Origin: Empedobacter falsenii
Lineage (GTDB): Bacteria; Bacteroidota; Bacteroidia; Flavobacteriales; Weeksellaceae
DNA length: 64,000 bases
Direction of reading: 5' to 3'
Assembly (NCBI RefSeq): GCF_013488205.1
Contig: NZ_CP040908.1
Coordinates: 248,001 to 312,000 of the forward strand
Part shown: in pieces, positions 8,346-17,800 of the stretch
Layout: every line of letters begins with the position of its first letter
How positions within the stretch are numbered: position 1 is the stretch's first letter
Notes under the pieces: model-generated
Database searches by the model: none
What the model was told of the DNA's origin: nothing
The model's input: the letters and a program-made list of their open reading frames with translations, nothing else
Translations under genes and position numbers: made by a program

Positions 8346-8401
8346 AGATTAAGTTGTTAAATTATGTTAAAAATATTAAAATAAATTTTATTACGTAACT
8401 C

Positions 8402-9312
8402 TTAATCTGCTTTTAAACGTTTAGTTTTGAACATTTCTGGCTTATAATTAATAATAAAAACACCAAGAATAATTAGAATAGTAGCGACGATAAACTTTGA
8501 TGAAATTTGTTCGTCTAATATTAACCAACCCAAAATTATTGCAATAATCGTATTGAAATAAGAAAGAATAGAAACTTGTATTGGAGAAATTTTGGTCAAC
8601 GCATAATGAAATGAAAAAAACGTAATCACAGAACCAAAAACAGCTAAATAAAGCATGGCAGAAATACTTTTTGTACTCCAATTTTCGAAATTATAATTTT
8701 TAGTAAAAGCGAATGCAAAAATAATTTGAACAATTCCAGCAAATATAAATTGGTAAAAAAGATTGAGAGAAATATTTTTAGATTGAATATTCATTTTCTT
8801 GGTGAAAATAGTTCCTGTTGCCCAACCTGTAATCGCACAAAAAAGTAAAATAATTCCAGTTCTATATGCTAGATTTGCTAATTCTTGATTTCCCTACCAA
8901 AAAATAAATATTCCACCCCCAAAATAAAGTAAAACACCTAATAATCCACGCTAACTGAATTTTTGTAAGCCAATAAAAATACTTCCTAAAAAAACGAGAA
9001 TAGGTGAGGTTGCACTAATTAATGCAGCTAAAATACTCGATAAGTTTTCTTCTGCAGCAGTAGTTAATCCATTTGCCATTATCAGCATTAATGAAGCGAG
9101 ATAAGTTGATAAGAAAGGTTTTTCCAGACAATCTATTTTAATTCCTTTTTAGATAGTAAAATAATTAGCATAATTAGTCCTGCCAAAAATTGACGAATTT
9201 CAGCAACAAACCAACTAGGAATAGTTTCTACAGCTATACGAATTCCGAGGAAAGTTGTTCCCCAAACAATTGCAACTATACTAACGGCAATCAATAATTT
9301 GATCTCTTTCAA
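8402..9312 (-). pseudogene. EamA/DMT-family transporter, inactivated by one frameshift and two stops
   Basis: The remains of a roughly 300-residue drug/metabolite transporter can be followed across about 910 bp. Reading starts near a TTG at 9312 (KEIKLLIAVSIVAIVWGTTF, a typical EamA first helix). This frame hits a TAG at 9133-9135. Homology-like sequence continues in another frame (LASLMLIMANGLTTAAEENL, then AALISATSPILVFLGSIFIG). That frame has TAG stops at 8951-8953 and 8894-8896 before the intact C-terminal half (from about 8794, MNIQSKNISLNLFYQFIFAG, ending in a GVFIINY-type last helix). Three separate lesions argue for a dead gene rather than a sequencing slip. No ATG start is visible. 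Confidence 0.85.
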
Positions 9313-9363
9313 GATAAAAAAGTTAAAAGTGTTAATTCTAAAATAGAATTATAAAAATAAAAA

Positions 9364-9393
9364 AAAAGCGACTTGATAAACCAAGTCGCTTTT
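9364..9393 (-). terminator. Terminator after alaS
   Basis: Stem AAAAGCGACTTG / CAAGTCGCTTTT with a 6-base loop, 23 bp beyond the alaS stop, followed on the minus strand by a T run (A run 9357-9367). Confidence 0.85.
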
Positions 9394-9415
9394 AAAGTAT
9401 TATAATAGAGATTTA

Positions 9416-12025
9416 TTATTTAACAAAATCCTCTGCTTGTTTTAGTGCAGCATCTAATCCAGAAACCTCTTTACCACCTGCTGTAGCTAAGAAAGGTTGT
9501 CCACCTCCGCCACCGTTGATGTGTTTTGCAATTTCTTTTACAATTTGTCCTGCGTTATAACCTTTTTCATCTACAAGGTTTTTTGCGATAGAAATTGTAA
9601 TCGATGGTTTTACGGCATCATTCGTACCAACAACGATAAATGCATTTTCGATTTCTTTTGTTAAATCAATTGCATTTTGTTTTGCGGCATTTGTATCTAA
9701 ATTCGTTTTAACCGCTAAGAAATTAACACCATTAATCTCTTTAATCGCAGCTTTCCAAGTCGCTTTCTCAGCAGCAGCTTGTTGCGCAACAAAAGACTCT
9801 AATTGCTTTTTCAATTCTGCATTTTCATCTAATAAATGTTGAACCGCTTTTACCGCATCATTTTTCGTTTTAAGTGCAGCTAAAACATCATTGTAATTTT
9901 TCTCAGCATCTTTGTATGCTTCGATTGCTTTGTTTGATGTAATTGCTTCGATACGACGAATACCAGCAGCAGTAGAAGATTCAGATAAAATTCTGAACAA
10001 ACGAATATCTGCTGTGTTTTTTACGTGCGTACCACCACATAATTCGATTGAAGATCCGAAACGAATGACACGAACTTTATCACCATATTTTTCACCAAAT
10101 AGAGCCATAGCTCCATCAGCAATAGCTTCGTTGATATCACAATCTCTTTTTTCGATTAATGGTAAAGCTTCTGCAATTTTATCGTTTACTTTTTGCTCAA
10201 CAATAGCCAATTCTTCATCTGTCATTTTAGAGAAATGAGAAAAGTCAAAACGTAAATAATCGTCTCCAACATACGAACCTTTTTGTTCTACGTGCGTTCC
10301 TAAAACTTCGCGTAAAGCTTCGTGCATTAAGTGTGTTGCAGAGTGATTTTTCGTTGTCTCGTTACGTTTTTCTGTGTCAACTTTTGCATTGAATGTAGCG
10401 TTTACATTTTCTGGTAAAGTTTCAACAAAATGAATTACTAAGTTGTTTTCTTTTTTCGTGTCAACAACTTCAATTGTTTCATTCAATGTAGAAATTGATC
10501 CTGTATCACCAATTTGTCCTCCAGATTCTGCATAGAATGGCGTTTGGTTGAATACTAATTGGAAAAATTCTCCTTTTTTATTTTTTACTTTTCTGTAACG
10601 TGTAATTTTTACTTCAGCTTCTGTGTTATCATAAGCGATAGAAATTTCGTTTCCTTTATCATCTAAAATAACCCAGTCATCCGTCACCAAAGCAGTTGCT
10701 TTTTTAGAACGTTCTTTTTGTTTCGCCATTTCAGCCTCAAAACCAGCTTCGTCAATTGTGAAACCGTGATCTTCTGCTACAATACGAGATAAATCTGCGG
10801 GGAAACCAAATGTGTCATATAATTCGAAAACCACATCACCAGGAACAACTTTAGAATTTCCTAATTGCTCAATGATTTGATTTAATCGATTTAATCCTTG
10901 TTCAATTGTACGTAAGAAAGATGCTTCTTCTTCGCGAATAACGCCAGTTACAATTGTTTCTTGTTTCACTAATTCTGGGAAGAAATCACCCATTTCAGCT
11001 TTCAAGATTGGATATAATTTATAGATAAAAGGTTCTTTAAGACCTAAGAAACGATATCCATAAGAAATTGCACGACGTAAAATACGACGAATTACATATC
11101 CTGCTCCTGTGTTTGATGGTAATTGTCCGTCTGCAATTGCAAAAGAAACGGCGCGTAAATGGTCAACTACAACACGTATAGCGATATCTGTTTTTTCTGC
11201 TGTTCCGTATTTTACACCAGAAATTTCTTCTAATTTATTGATTGTTGGTTGAAAAACATCTGTATCATAATTAGATGATTTTCCTTGTAAAACCATTGCC
11301 AAACGCTCAAATCCCATACCTGTATCGATGTGGCGCGCTGGTAAAGATTCTAAAGAACCATCCGCTTTACGTTGATATTGCATAAATACCAAGTTCCAAA
11401 TTTCGATAACTTGTGGATGATCCATATTAACTAATGTTTTACCATCAACAGCTAAACGATCAGCTTCTGGACGAATATCTACGTGAATTTCAGAACATGG
11501 TCCACATGGTCCAATATCACCCATTTCCCAGAAATTATCTTTTTTATTTCCGTAAAGAATTCTGTCTTCAGCAATATGTTGTTTCCAAAGTTCTAATGCT
11601 TCTTCATCTAATGATGTTCCGTCACCTTTATCACCTTCAAAAACGGTTACATAAATTTGATCTTTAGAGATTCCGTATTTTTCTGTTAGTAATTCCCACG
11701 CCCAAGCGATTGCTTCTTTTTTGAAATAATCACCAAAAGACCAGTTTCCTAACATTTCGAACATCGTGTGGTGGTAAGTATCTTTTCCTACATCATCCAA
11801 ATCATTATGTTTACCAGAAACACGAAGACATTTTTGTGTATCCGCGATACGATTACTTTTTGGAGTTCCGTTTCCTAAAAAATATTCTTTGAATTGTGCC
11901 ATCCCCGAATTATTGAACATTAATGTCGGATCGTCTTTCAAAACAATCGGCGCTGAGTCTACTATTAAGTGGCCTTTTGTCTCAAAAAAATGCAGAAATT
12001 CTTTTCTTATATCTTTGGATTTCAT
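9416..12025 (-). CDS. alaS: Alanine--tRNA ligase
   Basis: This 869-residue class II synthetase charges tRNA-Ala. The N-terminal catalytic domain has KGH, then [20 protein letters not shown] (class II motif 2). The central editing domain has the zinc ligands [11 protein letters not shown] (HxxxH) and ELCGGTHV (CxxxH). The C-terminal domain ends with the glycine-rich [17 protein letters not shown] loop. All parts are present at normal length. The start at 12025 ([19 protein letters not shown]) is the usual N-terminus. It is divergent from the M23 peptidase gene and has its own terminator. Confidence 0.98.
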   Translation of the reverse strand: MKSKDIRKEFLHFFETKGHLIVDSAPIVLKDDPTLMFNNSGMAQFKEYFLGNGTPKSNRIADTQKCLRVSGKHNDLDDVGKDTYHHTMFEMLGNWSFGDYFKKEAIAWAWELLTEKYGISKDQIYVTVFEGDKGDGTSLDEEALELWKQHIAEDRILYGNKKDNFWEMGDIGPCGPCSEIHVDIRPEADRLAVDGKTLVNMDHPQVIEIWNLVFMQYQRKADGSLESLPARHIDTGMGFERLAMVLQGKSSNYDTDVFQPTINKLEEISGVKYGTAEKTDIAIRVVVDHLRAVSFAIADGQLPSNTGAGYVIRRILRRAISYGYRFLGLKEPFIYKLYPILKAEMGDFFPELVKQETIVTGVIREEEASFLRTIEQGLNRLNQIIEQLGNSKVVPGDVVFELYDTFGFPADLSRIVAEDHGFTIDEAGFEAEMAKQKERSKKATALVTDDWVILDDKGNEISIAYDNTEAEVKITRYRKVKNKKGEFFQLVFNQTPFYAESGGQIGDTGSISTLNETIEVVDTKKENNLVIHFVETLPENVNATFNAKVDTEKRNETTKNHSATHLMHEALREVLGTHVEQKGSYVGDDYLRFDFSHFSKMTDEELAIVEQKVNDKIAEALPLIEKRDCDINEAIADGAMALFGEKYGDKVRVIRFGSSIELCGGTHVKNTADIRLFRILSESSTAAGIRRIEAITSNKAIEAYKDAEKNYNDVLAALKTKNDAVKAVQHLLDENAELKKQLESFVAQQAAAEKATWKAAIKEINGVNFLAVKTNLDTNAAKQNAIDLTKEIENAFIVVGTNDAVKPSITISIAKNLVDEKGYNAGQIVKEIAKHINGGGGGQPFLATAGGKEVSGLDAALKQAEDFVK

Positions 12026-12097
12026 TTAATTAAATTATTTTTATCATTTGATTAACAAGTTTACTCGTACAATATTCGTTACTTTGCAAACGTTTTA

Positions 12098-12105
12098 CAA
12101 AGATA
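12098..12105 (-). promoter_or_regulatory. Candidate -7 box (TATCTTTG) of alaS
   Basis: TATCTTTG on the minus strand matches TAnnTTTG and lies 72 bp upstream of the alaS ATG. The facing M23 gene has a one-mismatch box (TTACTTTG, 12079-12086), so the two promoters would overlap in this 99-bp divergent gap. Confidence 0.4.
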
Positions 12106-12124
12106 ATAAAAGGTTGGTTAAGTA

Positions 12125-13075
12125 ATGGAAAATAAAAACTATAAGTATAATTCTGTGAAATTTTTGATGAGTTGGGCGAAGAAAAGAGTCCAAAAAACTC
12201 CTAAAACAGCATTATACGTATTACTATTTTTATGTCTATCGACAATATCTGCTGGAATGATAGGATATCATTTTAATGATTCTGAATACGCATCGAGAGC
12301 AGGAAAATTCAAAGACGACAAAAGCAAATTATTGGCTGAGTTGGAAAGAATGGAAAATGAAAATCAGCAATTACATAAAAAATTCAAAGAAGTTGAAGAG
12401 GCTTTGACAGAAATCGAAGAAAAAGATCGCAATATTTATCGTACAATTTATGATATGCGTGTAAATGAAAACATCGATTCTGTAAATAAAGAAATTGATA
12501 ATTATACAGCAGAAGATATTGAGAAATTAATCGATAAAATTGAAATTGAATCAAAATCGTTGGACGAAGTGTTTCGTTCGGCTGGTGTAAAAGATGCGAA
12601 TTTATCATCAATGCCAGTTCTAAAACCTGTTGCAGATAAATATGTAAGCAGATTAGCTTCTGGTTATGGATCTCGTTTTCACCCGATTTTGAAAGTGAAT
12701 AAAATGCACAAAGGTTTAGATTTTGCTGCTTCTACAGGAACACCAATTTATGCAACTGGAGATGGTTCTGTAAAAGTTTCTGAATTTAATTCGGGTTACG
12801 GAAATATGGTGGTTTTGAAACACGGAAATGGTTACGAAAGTTTGTATGCTCACATGTCTCGTGCTAAAGTTCGTAGCGGACAAAAAGTGAAAAGAGGTGA
12901 TGTAATTGGTTATGTTGGGACGACAGGATTGTCGACAGGAGCACATTTACATTACGAAATTCACAAGAATGGAGAACCAGTAGATCCGATTATGTATTTC
13001 TACAATGATGTAGATCCAGACGATTTCATTAAAATTTATCAAAACTCTAAAAAATTGTCATTATCTTTGGATTAA
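12125..13075 (+). CDS. M23-family peptidoglycan endopeptidase with coiled coil
   Basis: This 316-residue envelope protein has one N-terminal transmembrane anchor (about residues 27-47), a long charged coiled coil (about 55-130) and a C-terminal LytM/M23 domain. Zinc-site signatures are intact: HKGLDFAASTGTPIYA (His and Asp ligands), LYAHMS and GAHLHYEIHKNG (HxH). Such enzymes cut peptide crosslinks of the cell wall. It lies 9 bp upstream of a MerR-family regulator, so the two are likely one operon, an arrangement I believe is common in Flavobacteriia. Confidence 0.93.
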   Translation: MENKNYKYNSVKFLMSWAKKRVQKTPKTALYVLLFLCLSTISAGMIGYHFNDSEYASRAGKFKDDKSKLLAELERMENENQQLHKKFKEVEEALTEIEEKDRNIYRTIYDMRVNENIDSVNKEIDNYTAEDIEKLIDKIEIESKSLDEVFRSAGVKDANLSSMPVLKPVADKYVSRLASGYGSRFHPILKVNKMHKGLDFAASTGTPIYATGDGSVKVSEFNSGYGNMVVLKHGNGYESLYAHMSRAKVRSGQKVKRGDVIGYVGTTGLSTGAHLHYEIHKNGEPVDPIMYFYNDVDPDDFIKIYQNSKKLSLSLD

Positions 13076-13084
13076 ACGCTGATA

Positions 13085-13453
13085 ATGAACGTAGACCTGC
13101 CTGATAAACTATATTACTCGATTGGCGAAGTTGCCAAAGCCTTTGATGTAAATGCATCGTTGATTCGATTTTGGGAAAAAGAATTTGAAATTATTCAACC
13201 CAAAAAGAATAAAAAAGGAAATCGATTATTTACCAAAAATGATATTGATTGTTTCAAGAATATCTATTATTTGGTAAAAATAAAAGGCTATACGTTAGAA
13301 GGTGCAAAACAAGCGATTGGTAAAAAAGGAATTGCGACAACAACAGATGAAATAGATGTTGTGAAGCGATTAGAAAATATAAAAGATGAACTCATCAAAC
13401 TTAAAATGAGTTTTGAGTCGGAAGAAATTTTAGAAAAAGATGAACTGAATTAA
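13085..13453 (+). CDS. MerR-family transcriptional regulator
   Basis: This 122-residue protein has a MerR winged helix at the N-terminus: YSIGEVAKAFDVNASLIRFWEKEF, then NRLFTKNDIDCFKNIYYLVKIKGYTLEGAKQ in parts. A short charged helix forms the C-terminus, and there is no recognisable effector domain. It follows the M23 peptidase gene by 9 bp. Its targets are unknown. A terminator begins inside its last codons. Confidence 0.88.
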   Translation: MNVDLPDKLYYSIGEVAKAFDVNASLIRFWEKEFEIIQPKKNKKGNRLFTKNDIDCFKNIYYLVKIKGYTLEGAKQAIGKKGIATTTDEIDVVKRLENIKDELIKLKMSFESEEILEKDELN

Positions 13454-13466
13454 GTTCATCTTTTTT
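13439..13466. terminator. Terminator after the MerR gene
   Basis: Stem GATGAACT / AGTTCATC with a T run; the stem begins within the last codons of the MerR gene. It also faces the end of the converging DoxX-like gene. Confidence 0.7.
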
Positions 13467-13468
13467 GG

Positions 13469-13972
13469 TTATAAAACTTTTGTTTCAATAAATTTAAAGC
13501 CAATTGCAAGTATAAAACTTATAATGATTAGAATCCAGTTTGGTTTTAGTTTAGTTTTTAATTCAAATAGTTTCGAAAAAATTTCAATCACTCTTTCTTT
13601 GTCAATAATTAAGATAACAAAGACTAAAACTTGATAAAAAATAGAAGAATTTAGCGCAACAATTTCATAGAAATAATCTTGTAGAATAATATTGATTAAA
13701 ATTGTAGTTAATAACAAGCATGCAAAAATTCTTGTCCTTCTAAAAAGTAATGTGATTGCACCAATCACTTCAAAAATTCCGATGATTATTGGATACCCTT
13801 TGGTAAAACTATAAAAATTCCACATCAATCGATGACCTTCAGAAAGATGATTATTAATGCTGTTATCCATATTTGTGAATTGAGTAGGTTTTACAATTCC
13901 ATACACAAACATTGATATTGAAACCGTAAATATTGCTGACCAATAAAGTATATAGATTAGTTTTTGTTTCAT
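13469..13972 (-). CDS. DoxX-like membrane protein
   Basis: This 167-residue protein has about four hydrophobic helices and an FEVIGAITLLFRRTRIFACL segment that resembles the second helix region of DoxX-like proteins. The family is broad and its functions are mostly unknown; some members link to redox stress. It is the last gene of a three-gene minus-strand cluster, abutting the 88-residue membrane protein with no gap. The family assignment is moderate. Confidence 0.65.
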   Translation of the reverse strand: MKQKLIYILYWSAIFTVSISMFVYGIVKPTQFTNMDNSINNHLSEGHRLMWNFYSFTKGYPIIIGIFEVIGAITLLFRRTRIFACLLLTTILINIILQDYFYEIVALNSSIFYQVLVFVILIIDKERVIEIFSKLFELKTKLKPNWILIIISFILAIGFKFIETKVL

Positions 13973-14239
13973 TTATTTTTTAAAATTATTTAGAATAATC
14001 ATTACAATTTTTATAATTAATACAATAATAGTGATTGGAAGTAAGAAGAGTAAAATGGAGTATAAACTCCAAAAATCATTTAAAATTTTAAAATATTGTA
14101 AAAAAAATAAGCTAATCAAGTAAAGCCAGAATAAAAAAACTAAAATGAGAAGGTTATTTATTTTGAATATTTTTCGTTCAACGAAATAAAAAGTCAAAAT
14201 AATCAAAAGTGGTATTGCAATAGTATAAACGTAAAACAT
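13973..14239 (-). CDS. Small hypothetical membrane protein
   Basis: This 88-residue protein is almost entirely hydrophobic, with three predicted helices and a short charged stretch (VERKIFKINN, about residues 20-29). I do not recognise a family. It lies between the FMN reductase (3 bp gap) and the DoxX-like gene (0 bp gap), so all three are almost certainly translated from one mRNA. The very tight spacing is the main evidence that it is real. Confidence 0.6.
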   Translation of the reverse strand: MFYVYTIAIPLLIILTFYFVERKIFKINNLLILVFLFWLYLISLFFLQYFKILNDFWSLYSILLFLLPITIIVLIIKIVMIILNNFKK

Positions 14240-14242
14240 ATT

Positions 14243-14767
14243 TTAGGTTAATAGTTGGTTATAAGCTACGATGAACTCTTCCAATTGTTGTAAAGTTACT
14301 TTATCAATAATTTTTCCTTCCGAATTTACTTTTCCTTTAACACCTTGAATGAGTAAAGTTGTTTCATTATTGAAGTTTGTCATCAACGTTTTCATTATCA
14401 ATTGCAATTCTTCATGTCCTTTTTCTCCATTTGCAGACGCAGTGATAATTCCTAAAGGTTTTCCATCAAAAATGGTTGTAGAAACGCACCATTCTAATAC
14501 ATTTTTTAATCCACTCGGAATACTAAAAATATATTCGGGCGTACAAATAATTATTCCATCAGCTTTTTCTATTTCAGTTCTAAAACCAAGTATTTCTTGC
14601 GGCGTATTTTCGATAGAACGTTCTGGATCAAAATGAGGAAGAGTTTTTAATTCATCAAAAACAGTACATTTGAAATATTGAGATGTAGAAGAAATAAAAT
14701 TTTCTATGATTTTTTGATTAGATGAATTTTCGCTTGTGCTTCCATTAATGATGAAAATATTTTTCAT
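14243..14767 (-). CDS. NAD(P)H-dependent FMN reductase family oxidoreductase
   Basis: This 174-residue flavodoxin-fold protein has the family's FMN-phosphate loop (IINGSTSENSSNQ, about residues 5-17) and the CTPEYIFSIPSGLKNVLEW motif, which binds the flavin ring. Such enzymes reduce quinones, azo dyes or chromate, or serve as FMN reductases; the natural substrate is not evident. The frame opens at 14785, but the ATG at 14767 gives the standard MKNIFIINGS start and is preferred. It is the first gene of the cluster with the 88-residue and DoxX-like proteins. Confidence 0.85.
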   Translation of the reverse strand: MKNIFIINGSTSENSSNQKIIENFISSTSQYFKCTVFDELKTLPHFDPERSIENTPQEILGFRTEIEKADGIIICTPEYIFSIPSGLKNVLEWCVSTTIFDGKPLGIITASANGEKGHEELQLIMKTLMTNFNNETTLLIQGVKGKVNSEGKIIDKVTLQQLEEFIVAYNQLLT

Positions 14768-14869
14768 TTTCGTTGATTTGAACATCTAAAATAGATAATT
14801 ATTCTTAACTTATCTTAAGAAAATCTTCTGCTAAGATTTCGTAAATTTACAGATTCAAACGAAAACTCA

Positions 14870-17800
14870 ATGTACTTAATATACGATACAGAGACAACTG
14901 GTCTTCCGAAAGATTGGAATGCGCCGATTTCTGACTCCGACAACTGGCCGCGTTGTATACAAATCGCTTGGCAATTGCACGATGAAATGGGGCAAATTAT
15001 TGAACATCAAGATTATTTGGTGCGTCCAGATGGTTTTGATATTCCGTATGATTCTGAACGTATTCACGGAATTTCAACTGATTTAGCAACCGAAAAAGGT
15101 GTTCCATTAAAAGAAGTTTTAGATAAATTCAACGAAGCTTTAGGTAAAGCTAAATTTATTGTTGGACAAAATTTAGGTTTCGATATTAACATTATGGGAG
15201 CCGAATTTTATCGTCTGAATTATGAAAATAATTTAGCCGAAAAACCTGTTTTGGATACCTGTACCGAGGTGACTGCTGAGTTATTGAAACTTCCTGGAGG
15301 TCGTGGAGGTCGTTACAAATTACCAACGTTAACGGAATTGCATCAATATCTTTTTGGTGTTTCGTTTGGCGAAGCGCATAACGCAACTGCCGATGTGGAG
15401 GCAACTACGCGTTGTTTTTTCGAGTTGATTCGTAAAGGTATTTTTACAAAAAACGAGTTAGAAGTTGAAGATGAATATTTTGTTCGATTTAATGCAATTA
15501 ATGAAACAAATATTCAGCCAGTTGGACTAAATCACGTAAATCTTAAAAAAGCTTCACAAGAAATTGCGAAAATTAAAGCCAAAGAAGATGGAGGAGATGA
15601 GGTTATTGATATTTCGGAAGAAGTTTTAGCACAATTCGAGAAAGCAAAATTTGCACATTTACATAATCACACACAATTTTCAATTCTTCAATCGACTATT
15701 TCTGTAAACGATTTGGTGAGTGCTGCGGCAAAAAATAAAATGACTGCAGTTGCAATTACCGATCATGGAAATATGATGGGAGCTTTTCATTTTAATGCAG
15801 AAGTACAAAATCATAATAAAGCTGCAAAAGTAAAGAATGAAGAGTTAATTGCTGACGGAGCAGAACCAACGGAAGTTATCTTAAAACCTATTATTGGTTC
15901 CGAATTCTTTGTTTGTGAAAATCATTTAGACAAAACAAAAAAGGATAATGGCTATCAAATTGTAATTTTTGCAAAGAACAAAAATGGTTATCATCATTTA
16001 GCAAAAATGGCATCGAAGGCTTATACTGATGGGTTTTACTACGTGCCTCGAATTGATAAAGCGATTATTGAAGAATATAAAGAAGATTTAATTGTTTTGT
16101 CTGGAAACTTACAAGGTGAAGTTCCAAACAAAATTTTGAATCTTGGTGAAAAGCAAGCCGAAGAAGCTTTACTTTGGTGGAAAGAGCAGTTTGGTGATGA
16201 TTTTTACATCGAATTGATGCGCCACGGACAAGAAGATGAAGATCGTGTTAATCAGACTTTGCTTGCGTTTGCGCGTAAACACAATGTAAAAGTTGTTGCG
16301 ACAAATAATACGTATTATATCAATCAAGACGATTCGAATGCACACGATATTTTGTTGTGTGTGCGCGATGCAGAAAAACAATCAACGCCAATTGGTCGTG
16401 GTCGTGGATTCCGTTTTGGTTTGCCAAATCAAGAATATTATTTTAAGTCGGAAGCAGAAATGAAACAATTGTTTCAAGACATTCCCGAAGCAATTATTAA
16501 TATTCAAGAAATTGTTGATAAAATAGAAGAATACACGCTTTATCGAGATGTATTACTTCCAAAATTTGATATTCCCGAAGAATTTCATCACGCAGAAGAT
16601 GATGAAGATGGAGGGAAAAGAGGTGAGAATGCTTATTTAAAACATTTAACCTACGAAGGTGCAAAAATTCGTTATCCAGAATTGACAGACGAAATTAAAG
16701 AACGTTTGGATTTCGAATTAGCCACAATTGAAAAAACAGGTTATCCTGGTTATTTCTTGATTGTACAAGATTTTATTGCTGCGGCGCGTAAAATGGGCGT
16801 ATCGGTTGGTCCAGGTCGTGGTTCGGCGGCAGGATCAGCAGTTGCTTATTGTTTATGGATTACCAATTTAGATCCAATTCAGTACGATTTACTTTTTGAG
16901 CGATTCCTAAATCCTGATCGTGTATCTATGCCCGATATCGATATCGACTTTGATGACGAAGGTCGATCGTTGGTAATGGATTATGTGATTGATAAATATG
17001 GAGCAAATCAAGTAGCGCAAATCATCACTTATGGTACAATGGCGGCGAAATCTTCGATTAAAGATACGGCGCGTGTATTGGATTTACCATTGTTTGATGC
17101 GAACCGTGTTGCAGGTTTGATTCCGAATATGAAGTTATCTAAAATCTTCAATTTAGATGAAGCTGCATTAAAAGGAGCCTTAAAACCAGAAGAGTTTGAT
17201 GCTGTAAGCGAATTAAAACGTTTATCGAATGGAGACGATTTAGCTGCGGAAACTATTCAGCAAGCAAAAATCTTAGAAGGTTCTGTTCGTAACACGGGAA
17301 TTCACGCGTGTGGGGTAATTATTACGCCAGATGATATTACGAATTTCGTACCTGTAACAACAGCTAAAGATTCAGATTTATATGTAACGCAGTTTGATAA
17401 CTCGGTTACAGAAAGTGCCGGATTATTGAAGATGGACTTTTTGGGGTTGAAAACCTTAACCTTGATTAAAGATACCATCAAATTAGTAAAAGCGAGAACA
17501 GGAATCGAAATCAATCCGGATGAAATTCCGATTGACGACGAAAAAACATATGAGCTTTTCCAGCGTGGCGAAACGGTTGGGGTTTTCCAATACGAGTCAC
17601 CCGGAATGCAAAAATACATGAAGGATTTACGTCCGACAGTTTTCGCGGATTTAATTGCCATGAATGCCCTTTATCGTCCTGGGCCTATCGAATATATTCC
17701 GTCGTTTGTTCGCCGTAAAAATGGTGAAGAACCAATTCAGTACGATTTGGATGCGATGGAAGAATATTTATCAGAAACCTACGGAATTACGGTTTATCAG

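Noticed and set aside
8448-8681. Open frame of 77 codons inside the EamA pseudogene
   Set aside because: It is an out-of-frame shadow of the transporter sequence; the translated protein has no sensible composition.
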